A stretch of DNA of 64,000 bases, from contig HG326877.1 in the NCBI GenBank assembly GCA_000470055.1, positions 479,770 to 543,769 on the forward strand, in the 5' to 3' direction. Source of the DNA: Campylobacter coli 76339. Its GTDB lineage: Bacteria; Campylobacterota; Campylobacteria; Campylobacterales; Campylobacteraceae. Positions within the stretch are counted from its first letter, which is position 1; each line of letters opens with the position of its first letter. Positions 25,931 through 37,186 of this stretch are shown in pieces. The translations under genes and the position numbers were made by a program. A model generated the notes under the pieces. That model did no database searches and had not been told where the DNA came from. It worked only from the letters and a program-made list of their open reading frames with translations.

Positions 25931-26640
25931 TTTATCCCTTCTTCTACGCTAAAAATTCCATCTAATAAAGCTTTTCCTACGATAACCCCACTACAAATAC
26001 CCTTGAGTTTTTTAAGATCTTCTAAGCTCGCTACGCCCCCACTTGCTTGAGTGTGAATTTTAGGAAAGTTTTTATGGATGAGTTCATAAAGTTCAGCATT
26101 GCTTCCTTGCATGGTGCCATCTCTTGAAATATCGGTGCAAAGTATGTGTTTTAGACCCTTGATATTATAAAATTCTAAAACCTCTAAAAGTCTTTTATCG
26201 CTCGTATCCTGCCAAGCGTTAATGGCTATCATATAATCTTCTTTTAAAATTGTATCAAGTGCCAAAACGATAGCTTCGCTTCCAAAATGTTGTAAAATTT
26301 CAACACAAAGTGTAGGATTTGTAATCGCCAAAGAGCCGATCACTACACGCTTTACTCCACAATCAAGCAAAGCTTGTATCTCTTCTTTGGTGCGAATTCC
26401 ACCACCTACTTGCAAATTGACACTGACTTCATTTGCTAATTTTTCTATCAGGGTAAGTTGTCTTTTATTTGGATCTTTAGCTCCGCTTAAATCCACTAAA
26501 TGAAGCCAAGTTGCTCCTGCGTTTTCGTATTCTCTAAATTTTTCTAAAGGATCGTATTTATATACTTTTTTTTGTTCATAATCGCCTTTAACAAGGCGTA
26601 CTACTTGCCCATCGATCAAATCAAGTGCAGGGATTATCAT
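25912..26640 (-). CDS. hisA: ProFAR isomerase HisA
   Basis: Isomerises the aminoaldose ProFAR to the aminoketose PRFAR in histidine synthesis. The 242-residue barrel begins [20 protein letters not shown] with the catalytic Asp near residue 7. It has LQVGGGIRT and the second catalytic Asp in [12 protein letters not shown], and ends in the phosphate loop [12 protein letters not shown]. Overlaps hisH by 4 bases and hisF by 19. Confidence 0.97.
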   Translation of the reverse strand: MIIPALDLIDGQVVRLVKGDYEQKKVYKYDPLEKFREYENAGATWLHLVDLSGAKDPNKRQLTLIEKLANEVSVNLQVGGGIRTKEEIQALLDCGVKRVVIGSLAITNPTLCVEILQHFGSEAIVLALDTILKEDYMIAINAWQDTSDKRLLEVLEFYNIKGLKHILCTDISRDGTMQGSNAELYELIHKNFPKIHTQASGGVASLEDLKKLKGICSGVIVGKALLDGIFSVEEGIKCLQNA

Positions 26641-27224
26641 GCTATATCCTTAATGAAATTTGATATTAAAATTTCCCCCGCTTCTCCACTTCTTTCAGGA
26701 TGAAATTGTACGCCATAAAAATTATCTTTTGCTAAACTTGCGCTGAATTTTATCCCATAATCACTTGTAGCTATAGTATAGTCATTTAATGCTACATGAT
26801 AACTGTGTACAAAATAAAAATAAGCCCCATTTAAACCCTTGAAAAGTGGGTGTGAGCTTGCAACTTCATTCCACCCCATGTGTGGTAAAGAATACTCTTT
26901 TGGAAGTTCAAATTTTTGAGTTTTAAAAGGCATAATGCCTAAGGTTTCTTGATCTAGTTCTTCTGAAAAATCCCCTAAAATTTGCATTCCTAAGCAAATT
27001 CCAAGTAAGGGTTTTTTGGTATTTTTGATAAAATTTGTTAGATTAAAGCTTTCTAAATTGCTCATTGCTTTTGCTGCTGTTCCAACTCCTGGTAAAAAAA
27101 GCTTATCCGCACTTTCTAAATCTTTTAAATCTCTACTGATTTTAGCATCAAAGCCTAGTCTATCAAGACAAAATTTCAAAGATGCTAAATTTGCACATGC
27201 TGTATCGATGATGATCAGTTTCAT
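26637..27224 (-). CDS. hisH: Imidazole glycerol phosphate synthase glutaminase HisH
   Basis: Supplies ammonia from glutamine to HisF. The 195-residue class I amidotransferase has the nucleophilic Cys in GICLGMQIL and the His and Glu of the triad in [10 protein letters not shown]. The oxyanion-strand region LPGVGTA is present. It overlaps hisB by 4 bases and hisA by 4 bases. Confidence 0.97.
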   Translation of the reverse strand: MKLIIIDTACANLASLKFCLDRLGFDAKISRDLKDLESADKLFLPGVGTAAKAMSNLESFNLTNFIKNTKKPLLGICLGMQILGDFSEELDQETLGIMPFKTQKFELPKEYSLPHMGWNEVASSHPLFKGLNGAYFYFVHSYHVALNDYTIATSDYGIKFSASLAKDNFYGVQFHPERSGEAGEILISNFIKDIA

Positions 27225-28282
27225 ATTACCCCTTTAGAGCTGGCTAAATTTTCACTTTCTATTTTTACAGCTATTTTCAAGGCTTTTGCAAAAGCTTTAA
27301 AAAGCCCTTCGGCTTTGTGATGATCGTTTTTACCTTTAACCTTTAAGTGTAAACTCGCTCCCATTGAGTAGCTTAGCGAGTAAAAAAAGTGTTCTATCAT
27401 TTCAGTACTTAATTCGCCTAATTTTTCCTTTTTAAATTTGGCTTTATAAACTAAATGCGGACGGTTGCAAAAATCGATTGCACAACTTGCCAAACACTCA
27501 TCCATAGGTAAGACAAAGCCATATCTTGTGATGCCTATCTTATCTCCTAAAGCTTGTCTTATGGCACTTCCTAAAGCTAAAGCAACATCTTCAACGCTAT
27601 GATGCTCATCGATTTCTAAATCACCCTTGCAAGAAATTTCAAGTCCTATGCCCCCATGTACTGCGATTTGCTCGAGCATATGATCGAAAAAAGGAACTCC
27701 TGTATTAATAGCAATCTTTCCACCATTTAAACATACTTTTACATGGATATTGGTTTCTTTAGTGATACGCGAAATGCTTGCGGTGCGAAAGGAATTTAGA
27801 ATTTCTTCTTCTATCTCTTTCCAAGTCAAATTCTCGCTGTATTTTAACCCACGAACACCTAAATTTGAAGCTAGGATCATATCAGTATCCCGATCGCCGA
27901 TCACAAAGCTTTGTTCTTTATTGTAAAGATTGTGCTTGATATACTCATCTAAAAGGGCAGTTTTTGGCTTTCTGCACTCGCAATTTTCATTTTCAAAATG
28001 TGGACAAATGAAAATATCTTTAAATTCTATGCCACAGCTTTGTAAAATATCTAACATTTTTTGATGTGCTATTTCAAAATCTTCTTTAGGAAAGCTTTGA
28101 GTCCCAAGGCCATCTTGATTAGAAACAAGCACAAATTTAAAGCCAAAATTTTTAAGTTTTAAAAGAGTAGGGATAGCACCTTTTTCAAAACGAAGTTTTT
28201 CAAGGCTATCGATTTGAAAATCGCTCTTTGGTTCTTCTATGATGGTGCCATCTCTATCGATAAAAAGGATTTTTTCACTCAT
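27221..28282 (-). CDS. hisB: Bifunctional HisB (histidinol phosphatase / imidazoleglycerol-phosphate dehydratase)
   Basis: Carries the dehydratase step and the histidinol-phosphate phosphatase step. The N-terminal HAD phosphatase has DRDGT (Asp9 nucleophile, Asp11), the VSNQDG motif and zinc-type Cys/His residues ([11 protein letters not shown]). The C-terminal dehydratase (from about residue 165) has [20 protein letters not shown] and the second [14 protein letters not shown]. At 353 residues it is the fused enterobacterial-type architecture. Overlaps hisD by 4 bases. Confidence 0.96.
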   Translation of the reverse strand: MSEKILFIDRDGTIIEEPKSDFQIDSLEKLRFEKGAIPTLLKLKNFGFKFVLVSNQDGLGTQSFPKEDFEIAHQKMLDILQSCGIEFKDIFICPHFENENCECRKPKTALLDEYIKHNLYNKEQSFVIGDRDTDMILASNLGVRGLKYSENLTWKEIEEEILNSFRTASISRITKETNIHVKVCLNGGKIAINTGVPFFDHMLEQIAVHGGIGLEISCKGDLEIDEHHSVEDVALALGSAIRQALGDKIGITRYGFVLPMDECLASCAIDFCNRPHLVYKAKFKKEKLGELSTEMIEHFFYSLSYSMGASLHLKVKGKNDHHKAEGLFKAFAKALKIAVKIESENLASSKGVI

Positions 28283-29565
28283 TTTAGACTTTCTAAGCGA
28301 AAAGTTACTGCATTTTTATGTGCGTCTAAATGTTCATTTGCAGCTAAAATTTCAACACTTTTTCCTAAATTTAAAAAGCCTTCTTTGCTAAGTTCTTGCA
28401 CGCTCATTCTTTTGCTAAAATCAGCCAAGCCCAAGCTAGAATGCGTTTTAGTAAGTCCATAAGTTGGCAAGACATGATTTGTCCCACTTGCATAATCCCC
28501 CATGGATTCTGGGCTTAACTCACCTAAAAATACAGATCCAGCGTGTTTGACTTTATCTAAAAGCTCACGAGGATTTTGTGTTTGTATGATTAAGTGCTCA
28601 GGCGCGTAAAGATTTGAGATCAAAAGAGCTTCATCTAAGTCTTTTGCAATGATGATTTTAGAATTTGCAATGCTTTTAGACGCTAATTCTTTTCTCGGTA
28701 AATTTTCAAGCTGACGGCTTACTTCATCGCTCGCGCTTTGTGCAAATTCTTTGCTTAAGCATACCAAAATCACTTGAGAATCTGCACCGTGTTCAGCTTG
28801 TGAAAGTAAGTCGCTTGCTACAAATTTAACATTTGCTTTCTCATCTGCTATGACTAAAACTTCACTAGGTCCTGCTTGCATATCTATAGCAGCTCCGTTT
28901 ATATCACTGCTTACTTGGCGTTTAGCTTCAGTAACAAAGGCATTACCTGGCCCAAAGATTTTATCTACTTTTAAAACGCTTTTAGTTCCATAAGCTAGCG
29001 CTGCTATAGCTCCTGCACCGCCCATTTGATAAATTTCATCTACTCCGCAAAGCTTAGCGCAAAAAAGCGTAGCATCGTTTATTTTTGCAGGGCTTGCCAA
29101 AACGATTTTTTCACATTGAGCTATTTTTGCAGGAATTGCTAGCATTAAAACCGTTGAAAATAAAGGTGCCAAACCTCCTGGTATATAAAGTCCTACTTTT
29201 TCAATAGGGCGTGTTAAAACTTCGCATTTTACACCTTTGGTGGTTTCAATGGCTACTTCTTTTGGAATTTGCGCCTCGTGGAATTTTTTGATATTTTCAT
29301 AAGCGATTAAAATTGCTTCTTTTAAGTCTTTATCTAAGCGTGAGCTTGCGTTTTCAAGTTCTTCTTCGCTTACTTTGATACTTGAAATTTGAGCTTTATC
29401 AAATTTGAAAGCTTGTTCTATCAAAGCTTCATCGCCTTTTTCTCTTACTTCTTTGATGATAGAACTTACTATCTGTGAAATTTCATCTTTTGCTGCTATT
29501 GCAGGGCGTTTTAATACTTCTTGTTTTTGTTTTTCGTCTAACTCGTTAAAATTTATTATTTGCAT
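28279..29565 (-). CDS. hisD: Histidinol dehydrogenase HisD
   Basis: Oxidises histidinol to histidine in two NAD-dependent steps. The 428-residue zinc enzyme shows [51 protein letters not shown], the [12 protein letters not shown] zinc/catalytic region and the [13 protein letters not shown] segment near the C-terminus. Second gene of the operon, 7 bases after hisG. Confidence 0.97.
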   Translation of the reverse strand: MQIINFNELDEKQKQEVLKRPAIAAKDEISQIVSSIIKEVREKGDEALIEQAFKFDKAQISSIKVSEEELENASSRLDKDLKEAILIAYENIKKFHEAQIPKEVAIETTKGVKCEVLTRPIEKVGLYIPGGLAPLFSTVLMLAIPAKIAQCEKIVLASPAKINDATLFCAKLCGVDEIYQMGGAGAIAALAYGTKSVLKVDKIFGPGNAFVTEAKRQVSSDINGAAIDMQAGPSEVLVIADEKANVKFVASDLLSQAEHGADSQVILVCLSKEFAQSASDEVSRQLENLPRKELASKSIANSKIIIAKDLDEALLISNLYAPEHLIIQTQNPRELLDKVKHAGSVFLGELSPESMGDYASGTNHVLPTYGLTKTHSSLGLADFSKRMSVQELSKEGFLNLGKSVEILAANEHLDAHKNAVTFRLESLK

Positions 29566-29572
29566 TTTTTAC

Positions 29573-30472
29573 TCACTTTAACATTTTTTCAATAGGTAAA
29601 ACTAAAATCGAACTCGCACCTTCTTCTTTTAAAGCTTCCATAGTCTCCCAAAAAAGATTTTCTTTGCTTACCATATGCAAGGCTACATTTTTTTCATCGT
29701 GTGCTAAAGGTAAGATAGTAGGCTTTTCTACACCTGGAAGTAGGGATTGGATTTTGTCAAGTTTTTCTTTTGGAGCATGAAGCATGATGTATTTACTTTC
29801 TCTTGCTTGCATTACCCCTGCAACGCGAAGCATGATTTTATCAACCAAAGCCTGTTTTTCGCTACTTAGAGTATTTTGTTTTTGTATCAAGCAAGCACGA
29901 GATTCGTAAATAATTTTAACTTCTTTAAGATTGTTTGCTTGTAGTGTTGCACCGCTTGAAACAAGATCACAAATCGCATCAGCTAAATTTGCTCTTGGAG
30001 CTACTTCAACTGAACCTGTAAGCATACAATTTTTATAATGAATGTTGTTTTCTTTCATAAAGCGTTTTAAAAGTTGTGGATAAGAAGTGGCGATTCTTAA
30101 ATTTTCAAAATCTTTCAAATTATCAAATTTTTTCTCTTGAGGCAAGGCAAGTGAAAGCCTACAATAACCAAAATCAAGCTTTGTTAAAAGCTTGTAATTT
30201 GCCTCTTCGCCCAAGCTCTTTCTTTCGAGTTCGTTTTCTTCTAAAACATTTTCACCTATAATGCCAAGATCTACAACTCCATCAAAGATAAGACCAGGTA
30301 TATCATCATCTCTTACTCTTAAAATATCTATGGGTAGGTTGGTTGAAAAAGCTATGAGACTTTGCTCATGTATATGCATTTTAATTCCGCATTTGTTTAA
30401 AAGTTCTATGGATTCTTTAGAGAGTCTGCCTGATTTTTGTATAGCTATACGCAAACGAGAATTTTCTTGCAT
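29573..30472 (-). CDS. hisG: ATP phosphoribosyltransferase HisG (long form)
   Basis: Commits ATP and PRPP to histidine synthesis and is feedback-inhibited by histidine. The 299-residue protein is the long HisG form that carries its own C-terminal ACT-like regulatory domain (from about 225) and needs no HisZ. The catalytic core shows [23 protein letters not shown] and [20 protein letters not shown]. First gene of the operon. hisC is not in the cluster and must lie elsewhere. Confidence 0.96.
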   Translation of the reverse strand: MQENSRLRIAIQKSGRLSKESIELLNKCGIKMHIHEQSLIAFSTNLPIDILRVRDDDIPGLIFDGVVDLGIIGENVLEENELERKSLGEEANYKLLTKLDFGYCRLSLALPQEKKFDNLKDFENLRIATSYPQLLKRFMKENNIHYKNCMLTGSVEVAPRANLADAICDLVSSGATLQANNLKEVKIIYESRACLIQKQNTLSSEKQALVDKIMLRVAGVMQARESKYIMLHAPKEKLDKIQSLLPGVEKPTILPLAHDEKNVALHMVSKENLFWETMEALKEEGASSILVLPIEKMLK

Positions 30473-30504
30473 ATTTTATATCCTTACATTCATAAAAATA
30501 AAAA

Positions 30505-30510
30505 ATTATA
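30505..30510 (-). promoter_or_regulatory. hisG: -10 box of the his operon
   Basis: TATAAT on the minus strand, about 35 bases upstream of the hisG ATG, followed by an AAGGATA ribosome site. No leader peptide with histidine codons and no attenuator is visible in the short leader. Confidence 0.5.
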
Positions 30511-30670
30511 TTAGCATAAGTAGTTAAAATTTTGGCTAAAAATTATTTTTTAAATAATCATTTAGAAATTTTTATTTATTTTAAAAATAGATTTAAAGTA
30601 TAAATTCGAGTTTTATTTTTGGATTTGTAAAAGTCAGAGTAAGTTAAAAATCAGAAAGAAAGATAATTTT

Positions 30671-30696
30671 AAAATTCCAGCCTAAGCTGGAATTTT
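30671..30696 (-). terminator. Terminator of the ribosomal-protein/rpoA operon
   Basis: An 11-bp stem AAAATTCCAGC/GCTGGAATTTT with a 4-base loop, directly after the rplQ stop on the minus strand; the flanks give a T-rich end. It is the strongest hairpin in this spacer (30473-30697), which otherwise holds only the his promoter. Confidence 0.8.
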
Positions 30697-30697
30697 T

Positions 30698-31051
30698 TTA
30701 AGCTACAAATTCAATAAAAGCCATTTCAGCTGCGTCACCGCGGCGAATTCTTGTTTTGATAATTCTTGTATAGCCACCATTTCTTTCTTTGAATTTTGGA
30801 GCTATTTCTGTAACAAGTTTGTTTGTAGCATTTTTATCTTGTAAAGCAGCAAAAACTGCTCTGTGAGCGTTAAAATCTCCAAGTCTTGCTCTAGTGATCA
30901 ATCTTTCTACATAGCCTCTTAATTCTTTAGCTTTTGGTAGAGTTGTTTCGATTTTACCGCTATTAACTAAAGCTATAGTTAAATTTTTTAACAAGGCAGC
31001 ACGATGAGATGAAGTTCTGCCAAGTTTTCTATATCCGTGTTTATGTCTCAT
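30698..31051 (-). CDS. rplQ: Ribosomal protein L17
   Basis: Large-subunit protein near the exit tunnel. The 117-residue chain starts [17 protein letters not shown], has [14 protein letters not shown] and the late [17 protein letters not shown]. Last gene in the operon and 3 bases after rpoA, the standard bacterial order. Confidence 0.97.
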   Translation of the reverse strand: MRHKHGYRKLGRTSSHRAALLKNLTIALVNSGKIETTLPKAKELRGYVERLITRARLGDFNAHRAVFAALQDKNATNKLVTEIAPKFKERNGGYTRIIKTRIRRGDAAEMAFIEFVA

Positions 31052-31054
31052 TCT

Positions 31055-32068
31055 TTATCCTTCGTTTTGTGCTTTTAATTCATCGATTTTTTTCTTAAGC
31101 AAATCTTTATTATCACTAAGCTTAGAAGTACCTACAGGGAAGCCTATGCTTTCCATAATGCTTTTAATTTCATCTAAAGATTTTTTACCTAAATTTTTAA
31201 GTCCAGCAAGTTCATTAACGCTCATTAAAGCGAGTTCTCCGATATAAACAATTCCTGCTTTTTCAAGGCAATTGTAACTTCTTGCACTTAAATTGAGATC
31301 AGTAATATTTTGCAATAATTTAGTATTTTCTAATTCATTGCTTGTAGCTTGACTTTTTATGATACTTCTAACATTTGTAATTTTATCAAATACCGATAAT
31401 TGCTTATACATAGCTTCTAAAGCATTTTGAAAAGCTTCATTTGGAGTGATTTGTCCATCAGTAGTAACTGTTAAAACCACTTTTTCATAGTCAGGATTAT
31501 CTTCAAATAAAACTTTCTCGATATCATAAGTCGCTTCTCTTACAGGAGTGAAAAAAGCATCAAGAGCTATAAATTTTGGATCATTGATAAGTTCTTTGAT
31601 TTCTTCACTTGGTACATAACCAATACCTTTTTCTATGATAAGAGTAAATTTAAGTTCAGCATCTTCATTGATCGTTGCTAAATATGCATCTGTATTTACG
31701 ACTTCAACTTGATCGTTGTTTAGATCTTTACCATAAATTTCTTTAGGGCCTTTGAAACTAAACTCAACGATTTCTTTATTAGAATCACTTTTAAGTTTGA
31801 ATCGTAATTTTTTAAGATTGATGATAAAAAGTGCTACATCTTCAAGCATACCACGCATACTATCGAATTCATGCGCCACGCCATCGATATGGATAGCGGT
31901 TGGAGCATAACCTATAGTGCTAGTATAAAGTAAACGGCGTAAAGGATGGGCTAGGGTAATACCATAGCCGATCTCAAAAGGCCAAGCACTGATTTTAGCC
32001 ACAGTGTCACTAATATTTTCTATAGTGAATTCTGTTGGCGTATAAGCAGATGTTGTAATGTTTCTCAT
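31055..32068 (-). CDS. rpoA: RNA polymerase alpha subunit
   Basis: Assembles RNA polymerase and contacts regulators. The N-terminal domain (to about residue 235) has the dimer segment [20 protein letters not shown]. The C-terminal domain (from about 255) carries the helix-hairpin-helix [20 protein letters not shown] used for UP-element and activator contacts. Length 337 residues, usual. Sits between rpsD and rplQ. Confidence 0.98.
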   Translation of the reverse strand: MRNITTSAYTPTEFTIENISDTVAKISAWPFEIGYGITLAHPLRRLLYTSTIGYAPTAIHIDGVAHEFDSMRGMLEDVALFIINLKKLRFKLKSDSNKEIVEFSFKGPKEIYGKDLNNDQVEVVNTDAYLATINEDAELKFTLIIEKGIGYVPSEEIKELINDPKFIALDAFFTPVREATYDIEKVLFEDNPDYEKVVLTVTTDGQITPNEAFQNALEAMYKQLSVFDKITNVRSIIKSQATSNELENTKLLQNITDLNLSARSYNCLEKAGIVYIGELALMSVNELAGLKNLGKKSLDEIKSIMESIGFPVGTSKLSDNKDLLKKKIDELKAQNEG

Positions 32069-32081
32069 GATTTAGCCCCTA

Positions 32082-32708
32082 TTACTTAGAGTAAAGCTCA
32101 ACGATGAATCTTTCCTCTACTGGAATGATAACTTCTTCTCTTTCAGGTTTTCTAGTGAAAATTCCAAATCTTTTATCTTTTTCCACATCTACCCAAGCAA
32201 CGATACCTGTTTGAGCAGTAAGCTCGATCGCTCTTGTGATTTGAGGATTATTTTTGCTTTTTTCTATTACTTCGATTTTTGCTCCTGCTTCTACTCTAAA
32301 GCTAGGGATATCTACTCTTTTTCCATTTACTAAAATGTGTCCATGAGTTACAAGTTGTCTTGCAAAACGACGAGTTGTAGCAAAGCCCATTCTATAAACT
32401 ACATTGTCAAGTCTTTGCTCTAAAAGTTGGATAAGTAAAACCCCTGTATTGCCATCTCTTCTAGCAGCTTCCGCAAATAGTCTTCTGAATTGTTTTTCAC
32501 TTACTCCATACATAAATTTAGCTTTTTGTTTTTCTCTTAATTGGAGTCCGTATTCGCTGATTTTACCTTTTCTTGCTCCGTGTTGTCCTGGTGCATAAGG
32601 GCGTTTATCTAATGCACTTTTTCCGGCTAGTCTTCTTTCTCCTTTTAATGCTAAGCTAACACCAAAGCGTCTTTCTAATTTTTCTACTGGTCCTCTATAT
32701 CTTGCCAT
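32082..32708 (-). CDS. rpsD: Ribosomal protein S4
   Basis: 16S rRNA-binding assembly protein. The 208-residue chain has the S4 start ([15 protein letters not shown]), the [15 protein letters not shown] segment and the S4 RNA-binding fold [20 protein letters not shown]. It has few cysteines, so it lacks a zinc motif at the N-terminus. Fourth gene of the rpmJ-rplQ operon. Confidence 0.98.
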   Translation of the reverse strand: MARYRGPVEKLERRFGVSLALKGERRLAGKSALDKRPYAPGQHGARKGKISEYGLQLREKQKAKFMYGVSEKQFRRLFAEAARRDGNTGVLLIQLLEQRLDNVVYRMGFATTRRFARQLVTHGHILVNGKRVDIPSFRVEAGAKIEVIEKSKNNPQITRAIELTAQTGIVAWVDVEKDKRFGIFTRKPEREEVIIPVEERFIVELYSK

Positions 32709-32737
32709 AATTAATTCTCCTAATTTTTTCTTATATC

Positions 32738-33130
32738 TTAGACACGACGACGCTTAGGCGGTCTGCAACCATTATGAGCTAATGGAGTAATATCTTTTAA
32801 GAAAGTTACTTTGATTCCTTCCATAGCACCTACACTTTTAACAGCAGTTTCTCTACCGCTTCCTGGTCCTTGTACTTTAATGCCTACTTCTTTGATTCCG
32901 TGTTCTTTTGCTTTATTTAAAGCGTCTTCTACTGCTTGTTGTGCTGCATAAGGAGTTGATTTTTTAGAACCTTTAAATCCTAAACCGCCTGCACTACTCC
33001 AAGCGATAGCATTTCCCATTTCATCTGTAACAGTTACCATGGTATTGTTAAAAGTTGCACTGATATAAACAATACCTTTTGCTATATTTTTTTTAACTAC
33101 TTTTTTCTTTACGATTTTTCTTTTTGCCAT
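32738..33130 (-). CDS. rpsK: Ribosomal protein S11
   Basis: Platform protein of the small subunit. The 130-residue chain has a lysine-rich start, [27 protein letters not shown]-like [12 protein letters not shown] and the end [12 protein letters not shown]. Confidence 0.98.
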   Translation of the reverse strand: MAKRKIVKKKVVKKNIAKGIVYISATFNNTMVTVTDEMGNAIAWSSAGGLGFKGSKKSTPYAAQQAVEDALNKAKEHGIKEVGIKVQGPGSGRETAVKSVGAMEGIKVTFLKDITPLAHNGCRPPKRRRV

Positions 33131-33139
33131 CTTTTATCC

Positions 33140-33505
33140 TTATGATTTTGCACCAACAGTTTTTCTCTTACCTTTTCTAGTTCTTGCGTTTGTTTTTGTT
33201 TTTTGTCCGCGAACTGGTAAGCCTTTTCTGTGTCTTAAGCCTCTAAAGCTTCCTAAATCCATAAGTGCTTTTATATCCATAGCAACTTGTTTTCTTAAAT
33301 CCCCTTCAACCATATAGTTTTCTTGGATTTCTTTTCTGATAGCTGCTGCTTCATCTTCACTTAGTTCATGCACTCTTTTATCATAAGAAATGCCTGTTTT
33401 ATCTAAGATTTTTCTTGAAGTAAAAAGTCCTATACCATAAATATAGGTAAGTCCATACTCAATTCTTTTTTTCTTTGGTAAATCCACACCTGCGATACGA
33501 GCCAT
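33140..33505 (-). CDS. rpsM: Ribosomal protein S13
   Basis: Head protein of the small subunit that contacts tRNA and the large subunit. The 121-residue chain starts [16 protein letters not shown], with [26 protein letters not shown] and a basic [13 protein letters not shown] tail. Confidence 0.98.
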   Translation of the reverse strand: MARIAGVDLPKKKRIEYGLTYIYGIGLFTSRKILDKTGISYDKRVHELSEDEAAAIRKEIQENYMVEGDLRKQVAMDIKALMDLGSFRGLRHRKGLPVRGQKTKTNARTRKGKRKTVGAKS

Positions 33506-33507
33506 GT

Positions 33508-33621
33508 TTATCCTTGTCTTTGTTTATGTTTTGGATTTTCGCAAATAATGCGAACTACGCCTTTACGGCGAACTACTTTGCACTTGTCGCACATCTTTTT
33601 AACTGATGGTCTCACTTTCAT
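33508..33621 (-). CDS. rpmJ: Ribosomal protein L36
   Basis: I read this 37-residue gene directly from the minus strand. It starts [17 protein letters not shown], continues [10 protein letters not shown] and ends KHKQRQG. The zinc ligands CxxC, later C and H are all present, so it is the zinc-binding form. RBS AAGGAGAA lies before the ATG. It heads the operon, 2 bases before rpsM. Confidence 0.97.
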
Positions 33622-33753
33622 GAGTTCTCCTTAAATGAATTCCACTTCATTTACGACTGCATCAGGTTTTATGAATAACCAACTATTTTTAAAATAAGTG
33701 GTGAATTTTAAAAATACCTCTTCATATAGTTCGATACATTTTGTCGCAAAAAC

Positions 33754-33775
33754 GCTAATTTTATCTAAAATTAGC
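33754..33775 (-). terminator. Terminator of infA
   Basis: A 9-bp stem GCTAATTTT/AAAATTAGC with a 4-base loop, 16 bases past the infA stop and followed on the minus strand by GTTTTTG. The 170-base gap between infA and rpmJ otherwise holds only unplaced promoter sequence for the ribosomal operon. Confidence 0.65.
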
Positions 33776-33791
33776 TTTTAAATAACTTATA

Positions 33792-34010
33792 TTATTTATA
33801 TCTAAAAGTGATACGCCCTTTATCAAGGCTATAAGGTGTAAGTTCAACTTTAACTTTATCCCCCGGCATGATTCTTATATAGTGCATACGCATTTTTCCT
33901 GCTATATGACATAAAATCACATGCTTGTTGTCGAGTTCGACTTTAAAATTCGCATTAGGTAATGCTTCAAGCACTGTGCCATCGATTTCAATCACATCGT
34001 CTTTTGCCAA
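33792..34010 (-). CDS. infA: Translation initiation factor IF-1
   Basis: Single OB-fold protein of 72 residues that occupies the ribosomal A site during initiation. It shows [33 protein letters not shown] and [18 protein letters not shown]. Located just upstream of the L36-S13 operon, as in many bacteria. Confidence 0.97.
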
Positions 34011-34160
34011 AATTTTCTCCTCTCATTAAATTTTTAAATAAAAGTGTTAATTTTATCAAAAATTATTAAAAATTTTGCTTAAGCTGATTTTTATGATTTT
34101 TATCATCAAAATGAGTTAAATTAAATTGAAAAGGATTGTTTGTTTTATAAATATTTATAG

Positions 34161-34166
34161 TATAAT
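34161..34166 (+). promoter_or_regulatory. -10 box upstream of the MFS transporter gene
   Basis: TATAAT within TATAGTATAATGG, 34 bases before the ATG; a TTAAGG ribosome site follows. The spacer 34011-34199 is shared with divergent infA. Confidence 0.5.
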
Positions 34167-34199
34167 GGTTATTTTTAAAATTCTTTAAGGTATAAAATA

Positions 34200-35483
34200 A
34201 TGAAAAAATCAAAACTAGGCACAAAAGAATTTAAAATTTTAGGACTTTCGTCGCTAGGTGGAACTTTAGAATTTTATGATTTTATCATCTTTGTATTTTT
34301 TGCTGAATATATCGCAAAAGTATTTTTTCCTAAAGATATGAGTGAATTTTGGACTTTGTTAAATACTTATGGAGCTTTTGCTGCAGGTTATTTAGCGCGC
34401 CCTTTAGGTGGTATAGTGATGGCGCATTTTGGTGATAAATTTGGGCGTAAAAATATGTTTATGTTAAGTATTTTGCTCATGGTACTTCCTACTTTTACAT
34501 TGGCTTTTATACCTGGTTATGAAACTCTTGGTTTCTTAGCGCCGTTTTTACTTATACTTATAAGAATTTTTCAAGGTATTGCTATAGGTGGAGAATTACC
34601 TGGTGCTTGGGTTTTTGTGAGGGAACATTGCAAAGAAGATCAAAAGGCTTTTTCTTTGAGTTGTTTAAATTCTGCTATGGCTTTGGGAATTTTACTAGGA
34701 AGTATGGTATTTTTACTGATTAATGCTTTTTTTAGCACCGAAGAAATCGCAGCTTATGCATGGCGTATCGCTTTTTTTGTGGGCGGAATTTTTGGGATTA
34801 TTTCTATTTATTTGCGTAGATTTTTGCAAGAAACTCCTATTTTTAAACAAATGCAAAAAGAACGAAGCTTGAGTGCTTTTCCACTTAAAGATTTATTTGA
34901 AGAAGAAAATATTTTCAAAAATATGCTCGCATCTATCTTTATAACTTGGGTTTTAACAGGTTGTGTCGTAGTGCTTATCTTACTAATGCCTAAATTTATG
35001 CCAAGTATTTTGGGTTTGAGTGCGATTGAAGGAAGTTATTTACAGGTTTTAGGAATTTTAGGTATAACACTAGGTGGAGTGTTTATGGGCTATCTTGTGG
35101 ATAAATTAGGTTTGTTTAAAATTTGCATTTTCTTTTCTTTGGTTTTTGCATTTTTTTCTTGCTTGTATTTTTATGCTTTGTATGATCTTAAAAATCTTGT
35201 CTTAACCTGTATTTTATATACAAGTGTTTGTTTTTTGGGTGGGATTAATGTCTTTGCTCCTATTTTAATGAGTGAAGTTTTTAGAGCTAAAATAAGATTT
35301 TCAGGAATTTCCTTTTCGTATAATATCGCTTATGCTATTGCAGGAGGAGTTACTCCTCAGCTTATTTTTTGGCTCAATACCCTTGCTACTAGAGGTGAAA
35401 ATCCATTTTTATATGGAATGAGTATATATATGTATTTTTTTAGCTTCATTGGCTATTTGTGCTGTTTTTCTTGTAAAGGATAA
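34200..35483 (+). CDS. MFS transporter, metabolite:proton symporter type
   Basis: A 427-residue inner-membrane transporter of the MHS (ProP/KgtP/ShiA) branch of the major facilitator superfamily. It has about twelve spans. The family start LGGTLEFYDFIIF (residues 20-32), the loop motif GDKFGRKNMF between spans 2 and 3, and the IRIFQGIAIGGELPG stretch are seen, with the second DKLG repeat in the C-half. Such proteins import carboxylates, proline or betaine; the substrate cannot be told from sequence. It ends abruptly after the last span (CCFSCKG). Confidence 0.85.
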   Translation: MKKSKLGTKEFKILGLSSLGGTLEFYDFIIFVFFAEYIAKVFFPKDMSEFWTLLNTYGAFAAGYLARPLGGIVMAHFGDKFGRKNMFMLSILLMVLPTFTLAFIPGYETLGFLAPFLLILIRIFQGIAIGGELPGAWVFVREHCKEDQKAFSLSCLNSAMALGILLGSMVFLLINAFFSTEEIAAYAWRIAFFVGGIFGIISIYLRRFLQETPIFKQMQKERSLSAFPLKDLFEEENIFKNMLASIFITWVLTGCVVVLILLMPKFMPSILGLSAIEGSYLQVLGILGITLGGVFMGYLVDKLGLFKICIFFSLVFAFFSCLYFYALYDLKNLVLTCILYTSVCFLGGINVFAPILMSEVFRAKIRFSGISFSYNIAYAIAGGVTPQLIFWLNTLATRGENPFLYGMSIYMYFFSFIGYLCCFSCKG

Positions 35484-35513
35484 AATAAATTTTGATAATC
35501 GCTCTTAAAATGC

Positions 35514-35519
35514 TATAAT
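35514..35519 (+). promoter_or_regulatory. -10 box upstream of the ABC exporter gene
   Basis: TATAAT in TGCTATAATTATT, 36 bases before the ATG at 35555. A CGGAG ribosome site is also visible. This suggests the exporter is transcribed on its own rather than from the MFS gene. Confidence 0.45.
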
Positions 35520-35554
35520 TATTTTTTTTAATTATACTTTCGGAGTTTTTATCA

Positions 35555-37186
35555 ATGCCTTTTATTTTAGAATTGCTTAAACAAAATAAATTTAAATTCA
35601 TCTCTTTTTTGATTTTTTCTTTTATTTCAAGTGCTGTAGGGGTTTTAACCCTAGTCTTTATCAATGATTATTTACTTAAAAATACACAAAATATTCCTAT
35701 TTTATACTTTATCGCCTTGCTTATAGTATTTTTTCTTAGCTCTACCATAGTAGAGTTAGGATTAAGTGTTTTTGGTCAAAATTTCATTTTTAAGATGCAA
35801 AGACGTGTGGTAAAACAGATCCTAGATACTCCTTTATTAAAAGTTGCAAAAGTGGGTAAGGCAAGAATTCTAGCTTCTTTAGGAAGTGATGTGAGAAATA
35901 TATCTTTTGGACTTTTAAGGTTGCCTGATTTCTTACAATCAAGCATATTGATACTTTGTACTAGTGCTTATTTGTGTTATCTTTCACCTCAAATTTTTAC
36001 CCTTTGTGCGATTTGGATTATTGTGGTTTTTACTATTAATAATTTTTTGATGATGAAAGTTTATGCGTATTTTCGTAAAGCAAGAGAAAATGATGATGCC
36101 TTGCAAAATAATTATCAAAATATATTAGATGGTCATAAAGAGCTTTTAATCAATCGCTACCGTGCTAAGCTTTATTATGAGGATGAATTTGAAAGCAATG
36201 CAAGATCTAAAAAGAAAAATAGCACCCTAGGCAATCTTTTTAATAATCTTTCATCCAATTTTACTAATGTAGCACTTCTAGCTTTAGTAGGGGTGGAATT
36301 TTATTTGGCCTTAGAATTTAAGTGGGCGAGTGTAGCTGAAGCGACAACGATAGCGTTGTCAATTTTATTTTTAAGAACCCCTTTGGTTTCGATGATAGGA
36401 TCTTTTCCTACTTTGCTTTTGGCAAAAATCGCTCTAGATAAGATAGCAAAACTAGAGCTTGATGATTATAAAGAGCATTTTGAAAAAACCAATTTTATCA
36501 AGGATTGGCGTCAAATTTCTTTTAAAAATACGAGTTTTTCTTATGATGATAATTTTCATCTAAATCCTGTAAATTTGGATCTTAAAAAGGGAGAATTGAT
36601 ATTTTTAATAGGAAAAAACGGAAGCGGAAAATCTACTTTTTGTATGCTTTTAACAGGTCTTTTTAAGCCAAGTGAGGGTGAAATTTTTGTAGATGATATG
36701 AAAATTGATGATGATAATTTAGATATTTATAGGTCTTTAGTATCGGCTGTATTTAGTGATTTTCATCTCTTTACTAAGACTTTAGCTAAAGAGAAATTTG
36801 CAGATGAAGAAAAAATCACTTCTTGGCTTGAATTTTTAGAGCTTAAGGGTAAAACTAGAGTAGAAGATCACGAGCTTGTATTAACCAAGCTTTCTACAGG
36901 ACAAAAAAAGCGTTTGGCAATGCTCATAGCCTTGCTTGAAGAAAGAGATATTTTAGTGCTTGATGAATGGGCGGCAGATCAAGATCCAGTTTTTAGAAGA
37001 TTTTTTTACAAAAAACTTTTACCTTTGCTAAAAGAACAGGGTAAGACGATTTTTGCAATCACTCACGATGATGCGTATTTTGATAGTGCAGATAGAATCT
37101 TTTTGGCCGAGGGAGGAAATATCAGCGAGTTAAAGGGTGAAAATATTAAAGAATTGGCTAAAAATTTAGTAGAGAAATTTGATTAA
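35555..37186 (+). CDS. ABC exporter, fused permease-ATPase
   Basis: A 543-residue half-transporter: five to six membrane spans in the first 300 residues, then an ATP-binding domain. Walker A is GKNGSGKST, the signature is LSTGQKKRL (in place of the strict LSGGQ) and Walker B is ILVLDEWAADQDP. The switch His is in ITHDDAYF. The WAADQDP ending places it in the cyclic-peptide/siderophore exporter class (YojI/PvdE/SyrD). Such proteins export peptides or drugs; no peptide gene lies nearby. A bidirectional hairpin ends the gene. Confidence 0.87.
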   Translation: MPFILELLKQNKFKFISFLIFSFISSAVGVLTLVFINDYLLKNTQNIPILYFIALLIVFFLSSTIVELGLSVFGQNFIFKMQRRVVKQILDTPLLKVAKVGKARILASLGSDVRNISFGLLRLPDFLQSSILILCTSAYLCYLSPQIFTLCAIWIIVVFTINNFLMMKVYAYFRKARENDDALQNNYQNILDGHKELLINRYRAKLYYEDEFESNARSKKKNSTLGNLFNNLSSNFTNVALLALVGVEFYLALEFKWASVAEATTIALSILFLRTPLVSMIGSFPTLLLAKIALDKIAKLELDDYKEHFEKTNFIKDWRQISFKNTSFSYDDNFHLNPVNLDLKKGELIFLIGKNGSGKSTFCMLLTGLFKPSEGEIFVDDMKIDDDNLDIYRSLVSAVFSDFHLFTKTLAKEKFADEEKITSWLEFLELKGKTRVEDHELVLTKLSTGQKKRLAMLIALLEERDILVLDEWAADQDPVFRRFFYKKLLPLLKEQGKTIFAITHDDAYFDSADRIFLAEGGNISELKGENIKELAKNLVEKFD